In this document: positions 26,828 through 36,570 of the stretch, in pieces
Numbering within the stretch: the stretch's first letter is position 1
Layout of the letters: each line of letters begins with the position of its first letter
NCBI GenBank assembly: GCA_964479045.1
Contig: CAYZJI010000001.1
Location: 186,001-250,000 of the forward strand
Direction of reading: 5' to 3'
Source of the DNA: 2-02-FULL-47-50 sp964479045
GTDB taxonomy: Bacteria > Pseudomonadota > Gammaproteobacteria > Eutrophobiales > Eutrophobiaceae
Length of the DNA: 64,000 nt
Translations under genes and position numbers: made by a program
Notes under the pieces: model-generated
What the model saw: the letters and a program-made list of their open reading frames with translations, nothing else
What the model was told of the DNA's origin: nothing
Databases searched by the model: none

Positions 26828-28006
26828 ATGCGTGATACTGGCGCTGATTTTCGTAAGGCCATGCAACAGGAACTGCAACAGATCGAGACAGCCGGACTGC
26901 GTCGTACACGCCGGGCTGTCAGCTCTGTACAGGGAACGAAGATCATTATTGATGGCCGTGAATTGATCAATTTCAGCAGCAATGATTATCTCGGACTGTC
27001 TGGCCATCCGCAGCTGTTGAAAAGTCTTCAGGAGGGAATGGATCGTTATGGTCTGGGCGCCGGCGCTTCACCGCTGGTGAGTGGATATACATCCGCGCAT
27101 CGCATGCTGGAAGAGAGGGTGTCTGAATTCACCCGGCGTGAACGCGCGATCATTTTCAGTTCTGGATATCTCGCCAATGCAGCGATGGTTAACACCTTTG
27201 CAGGCCGGACGGATTTGATTGCCGGCGATCGTCTTAATCATGCTTCCCTGATCGATGCCGCCAGGACTCCCGGCGCGAAGTTCAGGCGCTATGCGCACGC
27301 ACAACCTGCGGCACTGGAAAAAATTCTTCGGGACACTGAAGCACGCAGAAAAATTGTAGTCACTGATGCTGTGTTCAGCATGGATGGCGATATAGCGCCA
27401 CTGCCAGAGATTGCAGATGTATGTGAAGCTGCCGGTGCCTGGTTAATGGTGGACGACGCGCATGGTTTCGGGGTGCTGGGCGTGCATGGCGGCGGCACGC
27501 TGGAACATTATGATTTAAACAGTCAAAAAGCGCCGGTTTTGATGGCCACATTTGGCAAGGCTGCAGGTGTTTGCGGAGCATTTGTGGCGGGCGATGAAGA
27601 GGTGATTGAACATCTGCTGCAGCATGCGCGCCCCTACATTTACAGTACGTCACCGCCCCCTGCACTGGCACACGCTATTGCTCGCGCACTGCAACTGATG
27701 ACAGAAGAATCATGGCGGCGAGAGCACCTGCATTCATTGATCGGCTATTTCCGTGACCGCGCCGAACAGGCAGGTTTGCCGATAGTAAACTCGGCGACAC
27801 CAATACAGCCGTTGATACTTGGTGCTGCGGAAAGAGCCATGCAATTGAGCCAGTCATTACTGGAGCGCGGGTTTTACATCCCGGCCATACGCCCCCCCAC
27901 GGTCCCACAAAATACCTCCCGCCTTAGAATCACCCTGACTGCTGCGCACAGCAAGCCGCAGATCGATAACTTGCTGGGATCTCTGGTTGATCTGGTGCAA
28001 ACGTAA
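26828..28006 (+). CDS. bioF: BioF, 8-amino-7-oxononanoate synthase
   Basis: PLP enzyme joining pimeloyl-ACP and L-alanine. 392 residues. INFSSNDYLGLSGHP near the start, DDAHGFGVLG and the PLP lysine in MATFGKAAGVCGAFVAG are family hallmarks. Second gene of the operon, 36 bp after bioB. Confidence 0.97.
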   Translation: MRDTGADFRKAMQQELQQIETAGLRRTRRAVSSVQGTKIIIDGRELINFSSNDYLGLSGHPQLLKSLQEGMDRYGLGAGASPLVSGYTSAHRMLEERVSEFTRRERAIIFSSGYLANAAMVNTFAGRTDLIAGDRLNHASLIDAARTPGAKFRRYAHAQPAALEKILRDTEARRKIVVTDAVFSMDGDIAPLPEIADVCEAAGAWLMVDDAHGFGVLGVHGGGTLEHYDLNSQKAPVLMATFGKAAGVCGAFVAGDEEVIEHLLQHARPYIYSTSPPPALAHAIARALQLMTEESWRREHLHSLIGYFRDRAEQAGLPIVNSATPIQPLILGAAERAMQLSQSLLERGFYIPAIRPPTVPQNTSRLRITLTAAHSKPQIDNLLGSLVDLVQT

Positions 28007-28010
28007 AGAG

Positions 28011-28757
28011 ATGCAGAACACAAAAGTATGTTTGCTGCATGGCTGGGGATTCGGTCCGCAAATACTTGCTGGACTGGCCGCAGTAATGGGTGAATACACT
28101 GATGTTCAGATGCTGGCCTTGCCGGGTTATGGTGAAGGACGTCTAATACGGGTTTTGCCGGACATGCACTCCTACGCGGAATACGTTTCACAGAGGATCG
28201 ATCGAGACAGCATACTCGCCGGCTGGTCACTGGGCGGTATGGTGGCGCTTGAAGTTGCGAAGCTCAACAAACACGTAAAAGCGGCAGTATTAATCGCCAG
28301 CACCCCATGTTTTACAAAGAGAGATGACTGGCCACATGGCGTGGATCGTGTGCTTCTGGAAAACATGCATCAGGAATTGTCCACAAAACCCGATCGGGTT
28401 ATGCGTGAGTTTCTGGGGCGGGTTGCAATGGGCGACAGATCGCCCAAAGAGACAATCCGGATATTGCGCGAACAACAGATGGCACACATCCCCGCCCTGC
28501 AGACCTTGCTCGATGGATTGGCCCTGTTGCAGAACACGGATTTGCGTAAAACTCTTGGTGAATTGTCATGTCCGGTCATCATGTTGTTGGGCGAAGAAGA
28601 TCGCCTGATCAAAACAGGGAGTGGTGCGGCGGCTCAACATATTAATCCGCATGTTCATATTGAATATCTGCCGGCCACCGGCCACGCGCCGTTTGTTTCC
28701 TGTCCGGGCGAAACCGCACAGACTATCCGTAGCGCTTTACCGGAACTGCTGTCATGA
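28011..28757 (+). CDS. bioH: BioH, pimeloyl-ACP methyl ester esterase
   Basis: Alpha/beta hydrolase that removes the methyl group placed by BioC, releasing pimeloyl-ACP. 248 residues from the ATG at 28011; an upstream TTG in frame was rejected because it overlaps bioF. Catalytic residues are visible: Ser in GWSLGG, Asp in LLGEEDRLI, His in ATGHAPFVS; the HGWGFGP oxyanion loop is near the start. It overlaps bioC by 4 bp. Confidence 0.94.
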   Translation: MQNTKVCLLHGWGFGPQILAGLAAVMGEYTDVQMLALPGYGEGRLIRVLPDMHSYAEYVSQRIDRDSILAGWSLGGMVALEVAKLNKHVKAAVLIASTPCFTKRDDWPHGVDRVLLENMHQELSTKPDRVMREFLGRVAMGDRSPKETIRILREQQMAHIPALQTLLDGLALLQNTDLRKTLGELSCPVIMLLGEEDRLIKTGSGAAAQHINPHVHIEYLPATGHAPFVSCPGETAQTIRSALPELLS

Positions 28758-29620
28758 ACCGTCTTGATAAACGCCGCATAGCGCGGAGTTTCAATGCGGC
28801 CGCGCCTGCTTATGAACAACATGCGGTGCTGCAGAAGACGGTAAGTGCACGCTTGCTCGAGCGCCTTGATCTGATCACCATCAAGCCGCAGCAGATACTG
28901 GATGCAGGGGCGGGTGTCGGTTCGGCAGCGCGTCATCTTGCACGGCGCTACCGCAGGGCCAATGTGCTGCAGGTGGATCTGGCGCAAGGCATGCTGCAGA
29001 CATCGAGAAAAAAAACATGGAAGCTGTTTTCGCGACATCATTATTTGTGCGCTGATGTGGAAGCTCTGCCGGTAAAGTCAGCGTCTGTGGATCTGGTTTT
29101 TTCCAGCCTGACTTATCAATGGTGCGAAAATCCGGATGCGGTTTTCGCTGAGGCAGCGCGGGTATTGCGTACCAATGGCCTGCTCCTGTTCGCTACCCTG
29201 GGCCCGGATACGCTCAAGGAACTGCGCGCCAGCTGGCAGGCAGCTGACAACGGAGCACATGTTGGCGTTTTTTATGACATGCACGATATAGGAGATGCGC
29301 TGGTCCGAACCGGGCTGGAGGGAGTGGTGATGGACACAGAGACCATCACCCTTGAATACCCGGATTGCAAAACGCTGATGCAAGACATCAAAGTCATCGG
29401 CGCCCACAATGCCAGCACACATCGTTCGCGCGGACTGACAGGGCGCAGCAAAATACAAAAGATGGAAACGGCCTATGAATCTTTCCGCCGGGACGGCCGC
29501 TTGCCGGCCACCTATGAAATTGTCTACGGACATGCCTGGGCAACTTCAGGCATGAAGACCAGAGCCGGCACGACCGGCGTCACCTATATTCCCGTTGAGC
29601 AATTGCGCAGGCAAAAATGA
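28754..29620 (+). CDS. bioC: BioC, malonyl-ACP O-methyltransferase
   Basis: Starts pimelate synthesis by methylating malonyl-ACP. 288 residues with the SAM motif ILDAGAGVGSAARHLA and the family opening RRIARSFNAAAPAYEQHA. Coupled to bioH and bioD by ATGA overlaps on both sides. Confidence 0.95.
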   Translation: MNRLDKRRIARSFNAAAPAYEQHAVLQKTVSARLLERLDLITIKPQQILDAGAGVGSAARHLARRYRRANVLQVDLAQGMLQTSRKKTWKLFSRHHYLCADVEALPVKSASVDLVFSSLTYQWCENPDAVFAEAARVLRTNGLLLFATLGPDTLKELRASWQAADNGAHVGVFYDMHDIGDALVRTGLEGVVMDTETITLEYPDCKTLMQDIKVIGAHNASTHRSRGLTGRSKIQKMETAYESFRRDGRLPATYEIVYGHAWATSGMKTRAGTTGVTYIPVEQLRRQK

Positions 29621-30333
29621 CAATGAATACCTTGGCGCGCGGATGGTTTGTTACGGGCACCGATACCGGCATAGGCAAAACCTGGACAACATTGGCCCTG
29701 ATGCGCGCATTCCAGGCAAAAGGTTTATGTACTGGCGGCATGAAACCGGTGGCCAGCGGCTGCGAGATGACAGAGGACGGCCTGGTGAATGATGATGCCA
29801 GAAGTATTCTCGAACAATCCGGCACGCATGAGCCATACGCGCTAATTAATCCCTATGCCTTGAAGGAACCTGTTGCCCCGCATATTGCAGCGGCCCGCGC
29901 CGGGGCCCGGATCGATATGAGCCATATTCTTTCTGCCTATCAGCAACTTGCTGCCCGGCATGAGATCATGCTGGTTGAAGGCGCAGGCGGCTGGAGAGTG
30001 CCACTAACCGATGATCATTTTTTTCCGGATCTCGTCAGGGCAATGGGCATCCCGGTCATACTGGTGGTGGGTTTAAGACTGGGCTGCATTAACCATGCTT
30101 TGCTGACAGCAGGCCGGATCCAGGCGGATGGACACAGGCTGGCGGGCTGGGTCGCCAATGCGATCGATCCACTCTATGGAGAGATGGCCGAAACACTGGA
30201 AGTGCTGGACAAATATATAGCCTCTCCCAGGCTTGGTGTTATGGAGCACAGGATCGGATATACAGCGGCAAACGTGCCGGACGTTTTAACAGTAGAGCCC
30301 TTGCTTGAACGAGATCCTTTGGTTCTTCAGTGA
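29617..30333 (+). CDS. bioD: BioD, dethiobiotin synthetase
   Basis: Closes the ureido ring of dethiobiotin using ATP and carbon dioxide. 238 residues; P-loop GTDTGIGKTWTTLAL, substrate lysine region GGMKPVASGC, and VEGAGGWRVPL. Last gene of the operon. bioA, needed for the step between BioF and BioD, is not in this cluster and must lie elsewhere. Confidence 0.95.
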   Translation: MTMNTLARGWFVTGTDTGIGKTWTTLALMRAFQAKGLCTGGMKPVASGCEMTEDGLVNDDARSILEQSGTHEPYALINPYALKEPVAPHIAAARAGARIDMSHILSAYQQLAARHEIMLVEGAGGWRVPLTDDHFFPDLVRAMGIPVILVVGLRLGCINHALLTAGRIQADGHRLAGWVANAIDPLYGEMAETLEVLDKYIASPRLGVMEHRIGYTAANVPDVLTVEPLLERDPLVLQ

Positions 30334-30445
30334 ATACTTGCAGTCATGTAGAAGGCTTGCATACATGCGCGGAATTGGGGCATATTGTCGCACGCGGGGA
30401 ATCTGCGGATTTCGCTAATGGTAAGTTACAGTCAGGTGGTCTACG

Positions 30446-30934
30446 GTGGTTTACTGTCTGGACGGTTCCGATAATTCCGGGTCCGGTTATGTGATCAGGC
30501 CCAACCAGGCAATTTCCTGGCGGACTTTGATTTGCCTGTACCTCATTATCTTTGCAGTCAGCATGGCCATAGGACTGTCCTTTTTTATGACAGGACTGAC
30601 GTATGTATTGCCATTTTCAGGTCTGGAAATGCTGGCTCTGGGGGCGGCGCTCTACGTGACTGCACATCGGGGGGGTGTGCAGGAAGTCATCATCATTGGA
30701 ACGGAGACCATCACTGTAGAAAGTGGCAGGCAGGTGCCGGAATCCCATGAGGAATTCAGCCGCGCCTGGGCAAATGTAGTATTAGAGCGGTCGTGGAATA
30801 GCTGGTATCCTAGCCGCCTGCTGATCCGGTCGCATGGCCGGCAGCTGGAAATCGGACGATTTCTTAATGAACAGGAACGTCAGGGGCTGGCGCTGGAATT
30901 AACCGGCGCATTGAAAAGAAAACTGGCAGCCTAG
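30446..30934 (+). CDS. DUF2244 membrane protein
   Basis: 162 residues from a GTG with an AGGTGG ribosome site. Two hydrophobic segments (about 28-47 and 52-70) followed by a soluble C-terminal domain with WANVVLERSWNSWYPSRLLI, typical of DUF2244. The family commonly lies just upstream of cytochrome oxidase genes, as here, 77 bp before coxB. Its function is unknown; an oxidase link is inferred from position only. Confidence 0.85.
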   Translation: MVYCLDGSDNSGSGYVIRPNQAISWRTLICLYLIIFAVSMAIGLSFFMTGLTYVLPFSGLEMLALGAALYVTAHRGGVQEVIIIGTETITVESGRQVPESHEEFSRAWANVVLERSWNSWYPSRLLIRSHGRQLEIGRFLNEQERQGLALELTGALKRKLAA

Positions 30935-31011
30935 TTACAGCCGGTTATATAAGAATTAAACGTAGAGTATTCAATAAAACCATAAATTAAATCTTTGCTG
31001 AGGATAGCTGC

Positions 31012-32157
31012 ATGTTTGTCAAAAAGCTGAGAGATTGCTTAACGGGGATCATGACACTGGTGTTGCTGGCATCTGCCGGTGTGGCACAGGCCGAATCAGG
31101 CTGGGGGCATGTAAACCTGACCCAGGGCGTTACCCCTATCAGTCGTGAAGTTTACGACCTGCACATGATGATTCTCTGGATCGTCACCCTGATCGGCGTT
31201 GCCGTTTTCTCGGTGATGTTCTGGTCCATACTGCATCATCGCAAGTCCAAAGGCGCGAAAGCGGCCAATTTCCATCACAACACTACGGCAGAAATCGCCT
31301 GGACCATCATCCCGATTCTGATTCTGGTGGGGATGGCAATTCCGGCCACCAAGACCCTGGTGAAAATGGAACAGACCGGTGACGCGGAAATCACAGTGAA
31401 AGTGACCGGTTACCAGTGGAAATGGAAGTATGATTATATGAATGAGGGCATCAGTTTCTTCAGTGCGCTCGATCAGAAGAGCAACGAAGCCCGCCAGCTG
31501 GGATCCAACATTGATCCAACCACGGTTGAGCACTATCTCCTGAATGTCGACAAACCCATCGTTCTTCCCGTTAACACCAAAATTCGCATTCTCACCACCG
31601 CCAACGACGTCATTCATGCGTGGTGGGTGCCGGCACTGGGCTGGAAGCGTGATGCCATTCCCGGCTTTATTAATGACAACTGGACCATGATTGAGGAAGA
31701 AGGCACTTACCGCGGTCAGTGTGCTGAACTCTGCGGCAAGGACCATGGTTTTATGCCGATCGTGGTCGAGGCTGTTTCCAGGGAAAAATATCTGGCCTGG
31801 GTGGAAGAGATGAAAACGGAACAGGCGGCGGCTGCAGCCGGTTCCGATCGCGAGTGGACTATGGATGAGCTGATGGCCAAGGGCAAGGAGCTGTATGCTG
31901 CCCAGTGCGCCGCTTGCCACATGCCGGAAGGCCAGGGCGTGCCGGGTATGTTCCCGGCCCTGAATGGCAGCCCGATCGTTAAAGGCGCGCCTGCCGATCA
32001 TATCGACAGAGTACTAAACGGCAAGAACCTGATGCCGGCTTTCAAGGCACAGTTGTCGGATGCTGATATTGCTGCCGTGATCACCTATGAACGTAATTCA
32101 TGGGACAACAAAACCGGCGATATGGTGCAGCCCAAAGACGTCAAGGCCGCACGCTAA
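31012..32157 (+). CDS. coxB: cytochrome c oxidase subunit II with fused cytochrome c domain
   Basis: Receives electrons from cytochrome c at the CuA site. 381 residues: signal peptide or first helix (about 1-27), two membrane helices, a cupredoxin domain with CuA ligands in GQCAELCGKDHGFM (C-x3-C-x3-H-x2-M), and a C-terminal haem c domain with CAACH near residue 300. The fused cytochrome c is the caa3-type arrangement. Opens the cox operon; coxA follows after 32 bp. Confidence 0.96.
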   Translation: MFVKKLRDCLTGIMTLVLLASAGVAQAESGWGHVNLTQGVTPISREVYDLHMMILWIVTLIGVAVFSVMFWSILHHRKSKGAKAANFHHNTTAEIAWTIIPILILVGMAIPATKTLVKMEQTGDAEITVKVTGYQWKWKYDYMNEGISFFSALDQKSNEARQLGSNIDPTTVEHYLLNVDKPIVLPVNTKIRILTTANDVIHAWWVPALGWKRDAIPGFINDNWTMIEEEGTYRGQCAELCGKDHGFMPIVVEAVSREKYLAWVEEMKTEQAAAAAGSDREWTMDELMAKGKELYAAQCAACHMPEGQGVPGMFPALNGSPIVKGAPADHIDRVLNGKNLMPAFKAQLSDADIAAVITYERNSWDNKTGDMVQPKDVKAAR

Positions 32158-32189
32158 AAGAACTGAGAGTTTAGAGAGAGGATAGACAC

Positions 32190-33782
32190 ATGAGCCACGC
32201 AGTCACTCACGACGATCACCACGACCACAAGCCCACCGGCATCGGCCGCTGGCTGTTCTCCACCAATCACAAGGACATCGGCACCATGTATCTGGTGTTT
32301 GCGCTGATTATGTTCTTCATCGGCGGCGCCATGGCCATGGTCATCCGCGCAGAATTGTTCCAGCCGGGCCTGCAGTTCGTGGATCCACAATTCTTCAATT
32401 CCATGACCACGGTACATGCACTGGTCATGATCTTCGGTGCAGTAATGCCTGCGGGCGTTGGTCTTGCCAACTGGCTGATCCCGATGATGATCGGTGCGCC
32501 GGATATGGCCATGCCGCGCATGAACAACATGAGCTTCTGGATACTGCCATTTGCGTTTACTCTCCTGCTTGGCACCTTGTTTATGGAGGGCGGTGCACCG
32601 GCGGGTGGCTGGACCATGTATCCGCCGCTGGTGTTACAGACGGGCGATGCATTTCCGTTCCTGATTTTCGCAGTACACTTCCTCGGTATCTCATCCATCA
32701 TGGGCGCCATTAATATCATCGCGACGGTGTTCAATATGCGCGCACCAGGCATGACCTTCATGAAACTCCCGTTGTTTGTGTGGACCTGGATTATTACAGC
32801 GTTCCTGCTGATCGCTTCCCTGCCGGTACTGGCGGGCGCAGTGACCATGCTGCTGACCGACAAATTCTTCGGCACCAGCTTCTTCAGTGCAGCGGGCGGC
32901 GGTGACCCGGTCATGTTCCAGCACATCTTCTGGTTCTTTGGCCATCCTGAAGTGTATATTCTGATTCTGCCTGCATTCGGCATCGTCTCACAGATCCTTC
33001 CGACGTTTGCGCGCAAGCCGTTGTTCGGTTATGAATCCATGGTGTATGCCACAGCCGCGATCGCGTTCCTGTCTTTCTTCGTCTGGGCGCATCACATGTT
33101 TACTGTCGGCATGCCGCTGACCGGCGAACTGTTCTTCATGTATGCCACCATGTCGATTGCGGTGCCCACCGGCGTGAAAATTTTTAACTGGGTGGCTACC
33201 ATGTGGAAAGGCGCGATGACGTTTGAAACACCCATGCTGTTTGCCATCGCCTTCGTAATCCTGTTCTCCATTGGGGGTTTCACCGGCCTGATGATGGCCA
33301 TTACCCCGGTGGATTTCCAGTATCATGACACCTATTTCATTGTCGCCCACTTCCATTATGTACTGGTGACGGGCGCGGTGTTTGCGCTGATGGCCGCCGT
33401 GTATTTCTGGCTGCCAAAGTGGACCGGTCATATGTATGACGAAGGTCTGGGCAAGTGGCATTTCTGGTTGTCGACCATTTCCGTCAACGTTTTGTTCTTC
33501 CCGCAGCATTTCCTGGGACTGGCCGGCATGCCGCGCCGTATCCCGGATTATTCAGTGCAGTTTGCGGACTGGAACATGGTTTCCAGTATCGGCGGCTTTG
33601 TCTTCGGCATCACACAATTGTTGTTCGTGTACATCGTGATCAAGTGTGTTCGGGGTGGTGCGAAAGCCACGGATCAGGTGTGGGAAGGTGCTCACGGTCT
33701 GGAATGGACCCTGCCGTCTCCGCCGCCGTTCCATTCATTTACGATTCCGCCCAAGGTAACGGATGCCACGGCGCATTCATAA
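32190..33782 (+). CDS. coxA: cytochrome c oxidase subunit I
   Basis: Catalytic subunit reducing oxygen to water and pumping protons. 530 residues, about 12 membrane helices. The binuclear site is intact: FGHPEVYILILPAFG (CuB His and cross-linked Tyr), HHMFTVG, and HDTYFIVAHFHYVL (haem ligands). APDMAMPRMNNMSFW carries the D-channel acid of A-type oxidases. Haem A is supplied by the downstream ctaA/ctaB. Confidence 0.98.
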   Translation: MSHAVTHDDHHDHKPTGIGRWLFSTNHKDIGTMYLVFALIMFFIGGAMAMVIRAELFQPGLQFVDPQFFNSMTTVHALVMIFGAVMPAGVGLANWLIPMMIGAPDMAMPRMNNMSFWILPFAFTLLLGTLFMEGGAPAGGWTMYPPLVLQTGDAFPFLIFAVHFLGISSIMGAINIIATVFNMRAPGMTFMKLPLFVWTWIITAFLLIASLPVLAGAVTMLLTDKFFGTSFFSAAGGGDPVMFQHIFWFFGHPEVYILILPAFGIVSQILPTFARKPLFGYESMVYATAAIAFLSFFVWAHHMFTVGMPLTGELFFMYATMSIAVPTGVKIFNWVATMWKGAMTFETPMLFAIAFVILFSIGGFTGLMMAITPVDFQYHDTYFIVAHFHYVLVTGAVFALMAAVYFWLPKWTGHMYDEGLGKWHFWLSTISVNVLFFPQHFLGLAGMPRRIPDYSVQFADWNMVSSIGGFVFGITQLLFVYIVIKCVRGGAKATDQVWEGAHGLEWTLPSPPPFHSFTIPPKVTDATAHS

Positions 33783-33787
33783 ATAAA

Positions 33788-33922
33788 ATGGATCGCAGCG
33801 AACAGCAGAACGTCACACGGGTCACGCCTGAAATTGCGGCGAAGAACCGGCGGCTGGCCATCATACTTGGGCTTGTGGCCGTTGGCGTCTACGTCACGTT
33901 CATCGTGATGCACTGGAAATAG
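33788..33922 (+). CDS. small single-TM oxidase-associated protein
   Basis: 44 residues: a polar start, a basic KNRR, then one membrane helix (LAIILGLVAVGVYVTFIVMHW). It sits 5 bp after coxA and 1 bp before ctaG, a place where gammaproteobacterial cox operons often carry such a small assembly protein. Its function is not established. Easily missed because of its size. Confidence 0.7.
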   Translation: MDRSEQQNVTRVTPEIAAKNRRLAIILGLVAVGVYVTFIVMHWK

Positions 33923-33923
33923 A

Positions 33924-34511
33924 ATGACCGACAACAAAAGCACAACACGGACGGCTGGTAAATTATTCATCACCGCCATCGCGATGTTCGGTTTCGGTTA
34001 TGCGCTGGTGCCGTTGTATAACGTGTTTTGTGAAGTAACAGGCTTGAACGGTAAAACCGGCATGCTTTCAGCAGAACAAGCAGGCGCCCTGCAGGTTGAT
34101 CCGGAACGTCTGGTTACGGTGGAGTTTGATACAAATATTAACGGCGATCTGCCATGGGTATTCAAGGCGCAGACGGCCAAAGTGCAGGTGCATCCAGGCA
34201 AGATGACCGATGTAATGTTTGTGGTGGAGAACAACTCCGATAAACCGATAGTGGGTCAGGCGATTCCCAGCGTGGCGCCCGGACCGGCGTCGGTCTATTT
34301 CAACAAGACGGAATGTTTCTGTTTCACGCAGCAAACTCTGGCGCCACGTGAACGCAAGGAAATGCTGGTGCGTTTTGTTGTGGATGCGGCATTGCCGGAG
34401 AGGATTTCCACATTAACATTGTCATACACATTTTTTATGGCACCGGAATCCGCGCAAACGGCGCTGAAAACGCAGACTGATTTAACAGATAGCACACAAA
34501 CCAAAATCTGA
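33924..34511 (+). CDS. ctaG: CtaG/Cox11, CuB assembly protein
   Basis: Membrane-anchored copper chaperone that delivers copper to CuB of subunit I. 195 residues: one N-terminal membrane helix, then an immunoglobulin-like periplasmic domain with the copper-binding KTECFCFTQQTL (CxC). Sits between the small protein and coxC. Confidence 0.95.
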   Translation: MTDNKSTTRTAGKLFITAIAMFGFGYALVPLYNVFCEVTGLNGKTGMLSAEQAGALQVDPERLVTVEFDTNINGDLPWVFKAQTAKVQVHPGKMTDVMFVVENNSDKPIVGQAIPSVAPGPASVYFNKTECFCFTQQTLAPRERKEMLVRFVVDAALPERISTLTLSYTFFMAPESAQTALKTQTDLTDSTQTKI

Positions 34512-34553
34512 AACACCATAAATATAACACTACTCTGATAACGGGGACTTAAC

Positions 34554-35447
34554 ATGTCAGACTCACATAGCGCTTATTTCATACCCGATCCAAGCCGCTG
34601 GCCGATCGTCGGATCGATTGCGTTGTTCATCTCGTTTGTTGGTGGCGCAATCATGCTGAATGGTTCGCACTTTGGCACTTTCATCTTGGGAATGGGTATC
34701 GCCGCCATTGTTTATATGTTCTCCGGCTGGTTTGCCGACGTGATTGGCGAAAGCCTGAAGGGCAGTTATAACAAACAGGTGGACGTCAGTTTCCGCTGGG
34801 GCATGAGCTGGTTCATTTTCTCCGAGGTCATGTTTTTTGCGGCGTTCTTCGGTGCCCTGTTCTATGCCCGCATCTACTCAGTGCCGTGGCTGGGTGGCGA
34901 AGGCGCGAAATACGCCACCCATGAGTTTTTATGGCCGTTATTTGAATCGGTATGGCCGTTAATGAGCACGCCGGATGCGACTCTCGAAGGCGTGACATCA
35001 CACTACACCCAGATCAAGGAAGTGATCCCGGCGTGGGGGATACCCGCGATCAATACCTTGATCCTGTTATCTTCAGGCGTGACAGTGACCTTTGCGCACT
35101 GGGCCTTGAAGAAAAACAATCGTAAAGGCCTGTGCTGGTGGTTGTTTGCCACGGTTGCACTGGGCCTCCTGTTCGTAACATTACAGGCTTATGAATATAT
35201 CCATGCTTATCACGAACTGGATCTTACGCTTAACTCGGGAATTTATGGCTCCACGTTTTTCATGCTGACCGGGTTCCATGGTTTCCATGTGACCATGGGC
35301 GCCACCATGCTGGCTGTGATCCTGTTCCGCTCCATCTGCGGACACTTCAGTGAACATAATCATTTCGCATTTGAAGCAGTGGCGTGGTACTGGCACTTTG
35401 TGGACGTGGTCTGGCTGGGATTGTTTATCTTCGTCTACTGGTTATAA
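34554..35447 (+). CDS. coxC: cytochrome c oxidase subunit III
   Basis: Structural subunit stabilising the oxidase and its proton uptake. 297 residues, seven predicted membrane helices; RWGMSWFIFSEVMFF and FHGFHVTMGATML are conserved, and WHFVDVVWLGLFIFVYW ends the protein. A transcription terminator lies just after the stop. Confidence 0.97.
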   Translation: MSDSHSAYFIPDPSRWPIVGSIALFISFVGGAIMLNGSHFGTFILGMGIAAIVYMFSGWFADVIGESLKGSYNKQVDVSFRWGMSWFIFSEVMFFAAFFGALFYARIYSVPWLGGEGAKYATHEFLWPLFESVWPLMSTPDATLEGVTSHYTQIKEVIPAWGIPAINTLILLSSGVTVTFAHWALKKNNRKGLCWWLFATVALGLLFVTLQAYEYIHAYHELDLTLNSGIYGSTFFMLTGFHGFHVTMGATMLAVILFRSICGHFSEHNHFAFEAVAWYWHFVDVVWLGLFIFVYWL

Positions 35448-35471
35448 ACTACAAGAAGCAACCAACATGCA

Positions 35472-35500
35472 AAGGCGCTGCTACGGCAGCGCCTTTTCTG
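35472..35500 (+). terminator. terminator after coxC
   Basis: AAGGCGCTGC (35472-35481), loop TACG, GCAGCGCCTT (35486-35495), then TTCTG. It would end coxC transcripts and also overlaps the end of the convergent DUF2909 gene. The U-tract is short, so partial read-through to surf1 is possible. Confidence 0.7.
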
Positions 35501-35732
35501 TTTTGGATTCCTCAGGCAGCAGTCCGTGTGGTTTAATCCACCCGGCAGCAAAACCGATAAACAGCAGGATGAACAGCGCCACGGACAGTGCAATTCTGAC
35601 AGTCAGGGATTTCACGGTACGCTCTGACTCACCTTTGTCCCGTACAAGAAAAAACATACCGGAAGAGAGCGCTACCAATATGGCGATGAGTACCAGGACA
35701 ATCAGTATTTTGAATAGAACAGCACCGGACAT
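35481..35732 (-). CDS. DUF2909 twin-TM protein
   Basis: 83 residues with two membrane helices (LFKILIVLVLIAILVALSSG and IALSVALFILLFIGFAAGW) joined by a charged loop. Members of this family are common beside the oxidase assembly genes in gammaproteobacteria, on the opposite strand, as here. Function unknown. Confidence 0.8.
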   Translation of the reverse strand: MSGAVLFKILIVLVLIAILVALSSGMFFLVRDKGESERTVKSLTVRIALSVALFILLFIGFAAGWIKPHGLLPEESKTEKALP

Positions 35733-35826
35733 GAGAGTCTAATATCGTAGTGAGATTTTATAGAGTATACCGAATGCCAAACCAGACCGATATGAGCGTA
35801 AGGCCACAAGGCCTGGCAGCCTGGTG

Positions 35827-36570
35827 ATGCGCCTGCGTAACTGGCGGTTTACCCCGGGATTGTGGCCATCAGTAGTTACCTTGCTGGTATTGCCCTGTTT
35901 ACTGTCATTGGGATTCTGGCAGCTCGACCGCGCAGATCAGAAGAGAATAATGTACCAGTCGTTCCTGCAAAAACAGAAGGCGCCTGAATTGGATATCAAT
36001 GCGGATAACGCGGCGCACGCTAATGTTGAAACCCTGTTATGGAGAAAGATTCGGGCACGCGGAGAATTTGAACAACAGGCGGATATCCTGCTGGACAACC
36101 AGGTGCTGAACCGGGAGCCAGGCTATTTTGTACTGACGCCTTTGCGGATGCCCGGCGAAAACAAACGAATTCTGGTCAACCGGGGCTGGGTTCCGGCCGC
36201 AGGCGATCGGAGCGTGCTTCCCGAAACGACGCCGGCAGTTGGAGAAGTGGAAATACATGCGCGGGCAACACCGGTTCCCGCTACGGGTATCCTGTTGAAG
36301 GAGGATCACAGCGTGGAATCTCCGCGCGCGGGAGTGTATCGCGTGCAACGTGTAGACGTCGCTGAATTGTCCGCTGTGCTCGGTTTTGAATTAGTGCCAT
36401 TCGTATTACGGCTGGAGCCTGAATCTGAACACGGTTATGCCAGGGTATGGGCCCTGCCCGGTTCGGATGAAGCCAGACACCTGGGCTATGCGTTTCAGTG
36501 GTTTGCGCTGGCATTCACGTTGCTGGCGATTTATATCGTGGTAAATCTGAAAAGGATCACACATGACTGA
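35827..36570 (+). CDS. Surf1-family oxidase assembly protein
   Basis: 247 residues; the ATG at 35827 was preferred to a GTG one codon earlier. Membrane helices at both ends (LLVLPCLLSLGFWQLDRA and the LGYAFQWFALAFTLLAIYI region) enclose a periplasmic domain with VNRGWVP, the family pattern. Implicated in haem A insertion into subunit I. Overlaps the next gene by 8 bp. Confidence 0.93.
   Translation: MRLRNWRFTPGLWPSVVTLLVLPCLLSLGFWQLDRADQKRIMYQSFLQKQKAPELDINADNAAHANVETLLWRKIRARGEFEQQADILLDNQVLNREPGYFVLTPLRMPGENKRILVNRGWVPAAGDRSVLPETTPAVGEVEIHARATPVPATGILLKEDHSVESPRAGVYRVQRVDVAELSAVLGFELVPFVLRLEPESEHGYARVWALPGSDEARHLGYAFQWFALAFTLLAIYIVVNLKRITHD

Noticed and set aside
31096..32001. 301-codon open frame on the minus strand
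   Set aside because: Antisense to coxB; the His-rich, low-logic sequence is typical of a shadow of a GC-rich coding strand.
32267..33016. 249-codon open frame on the minus strand
   Set aside because: Antisense to coxA with no family features.
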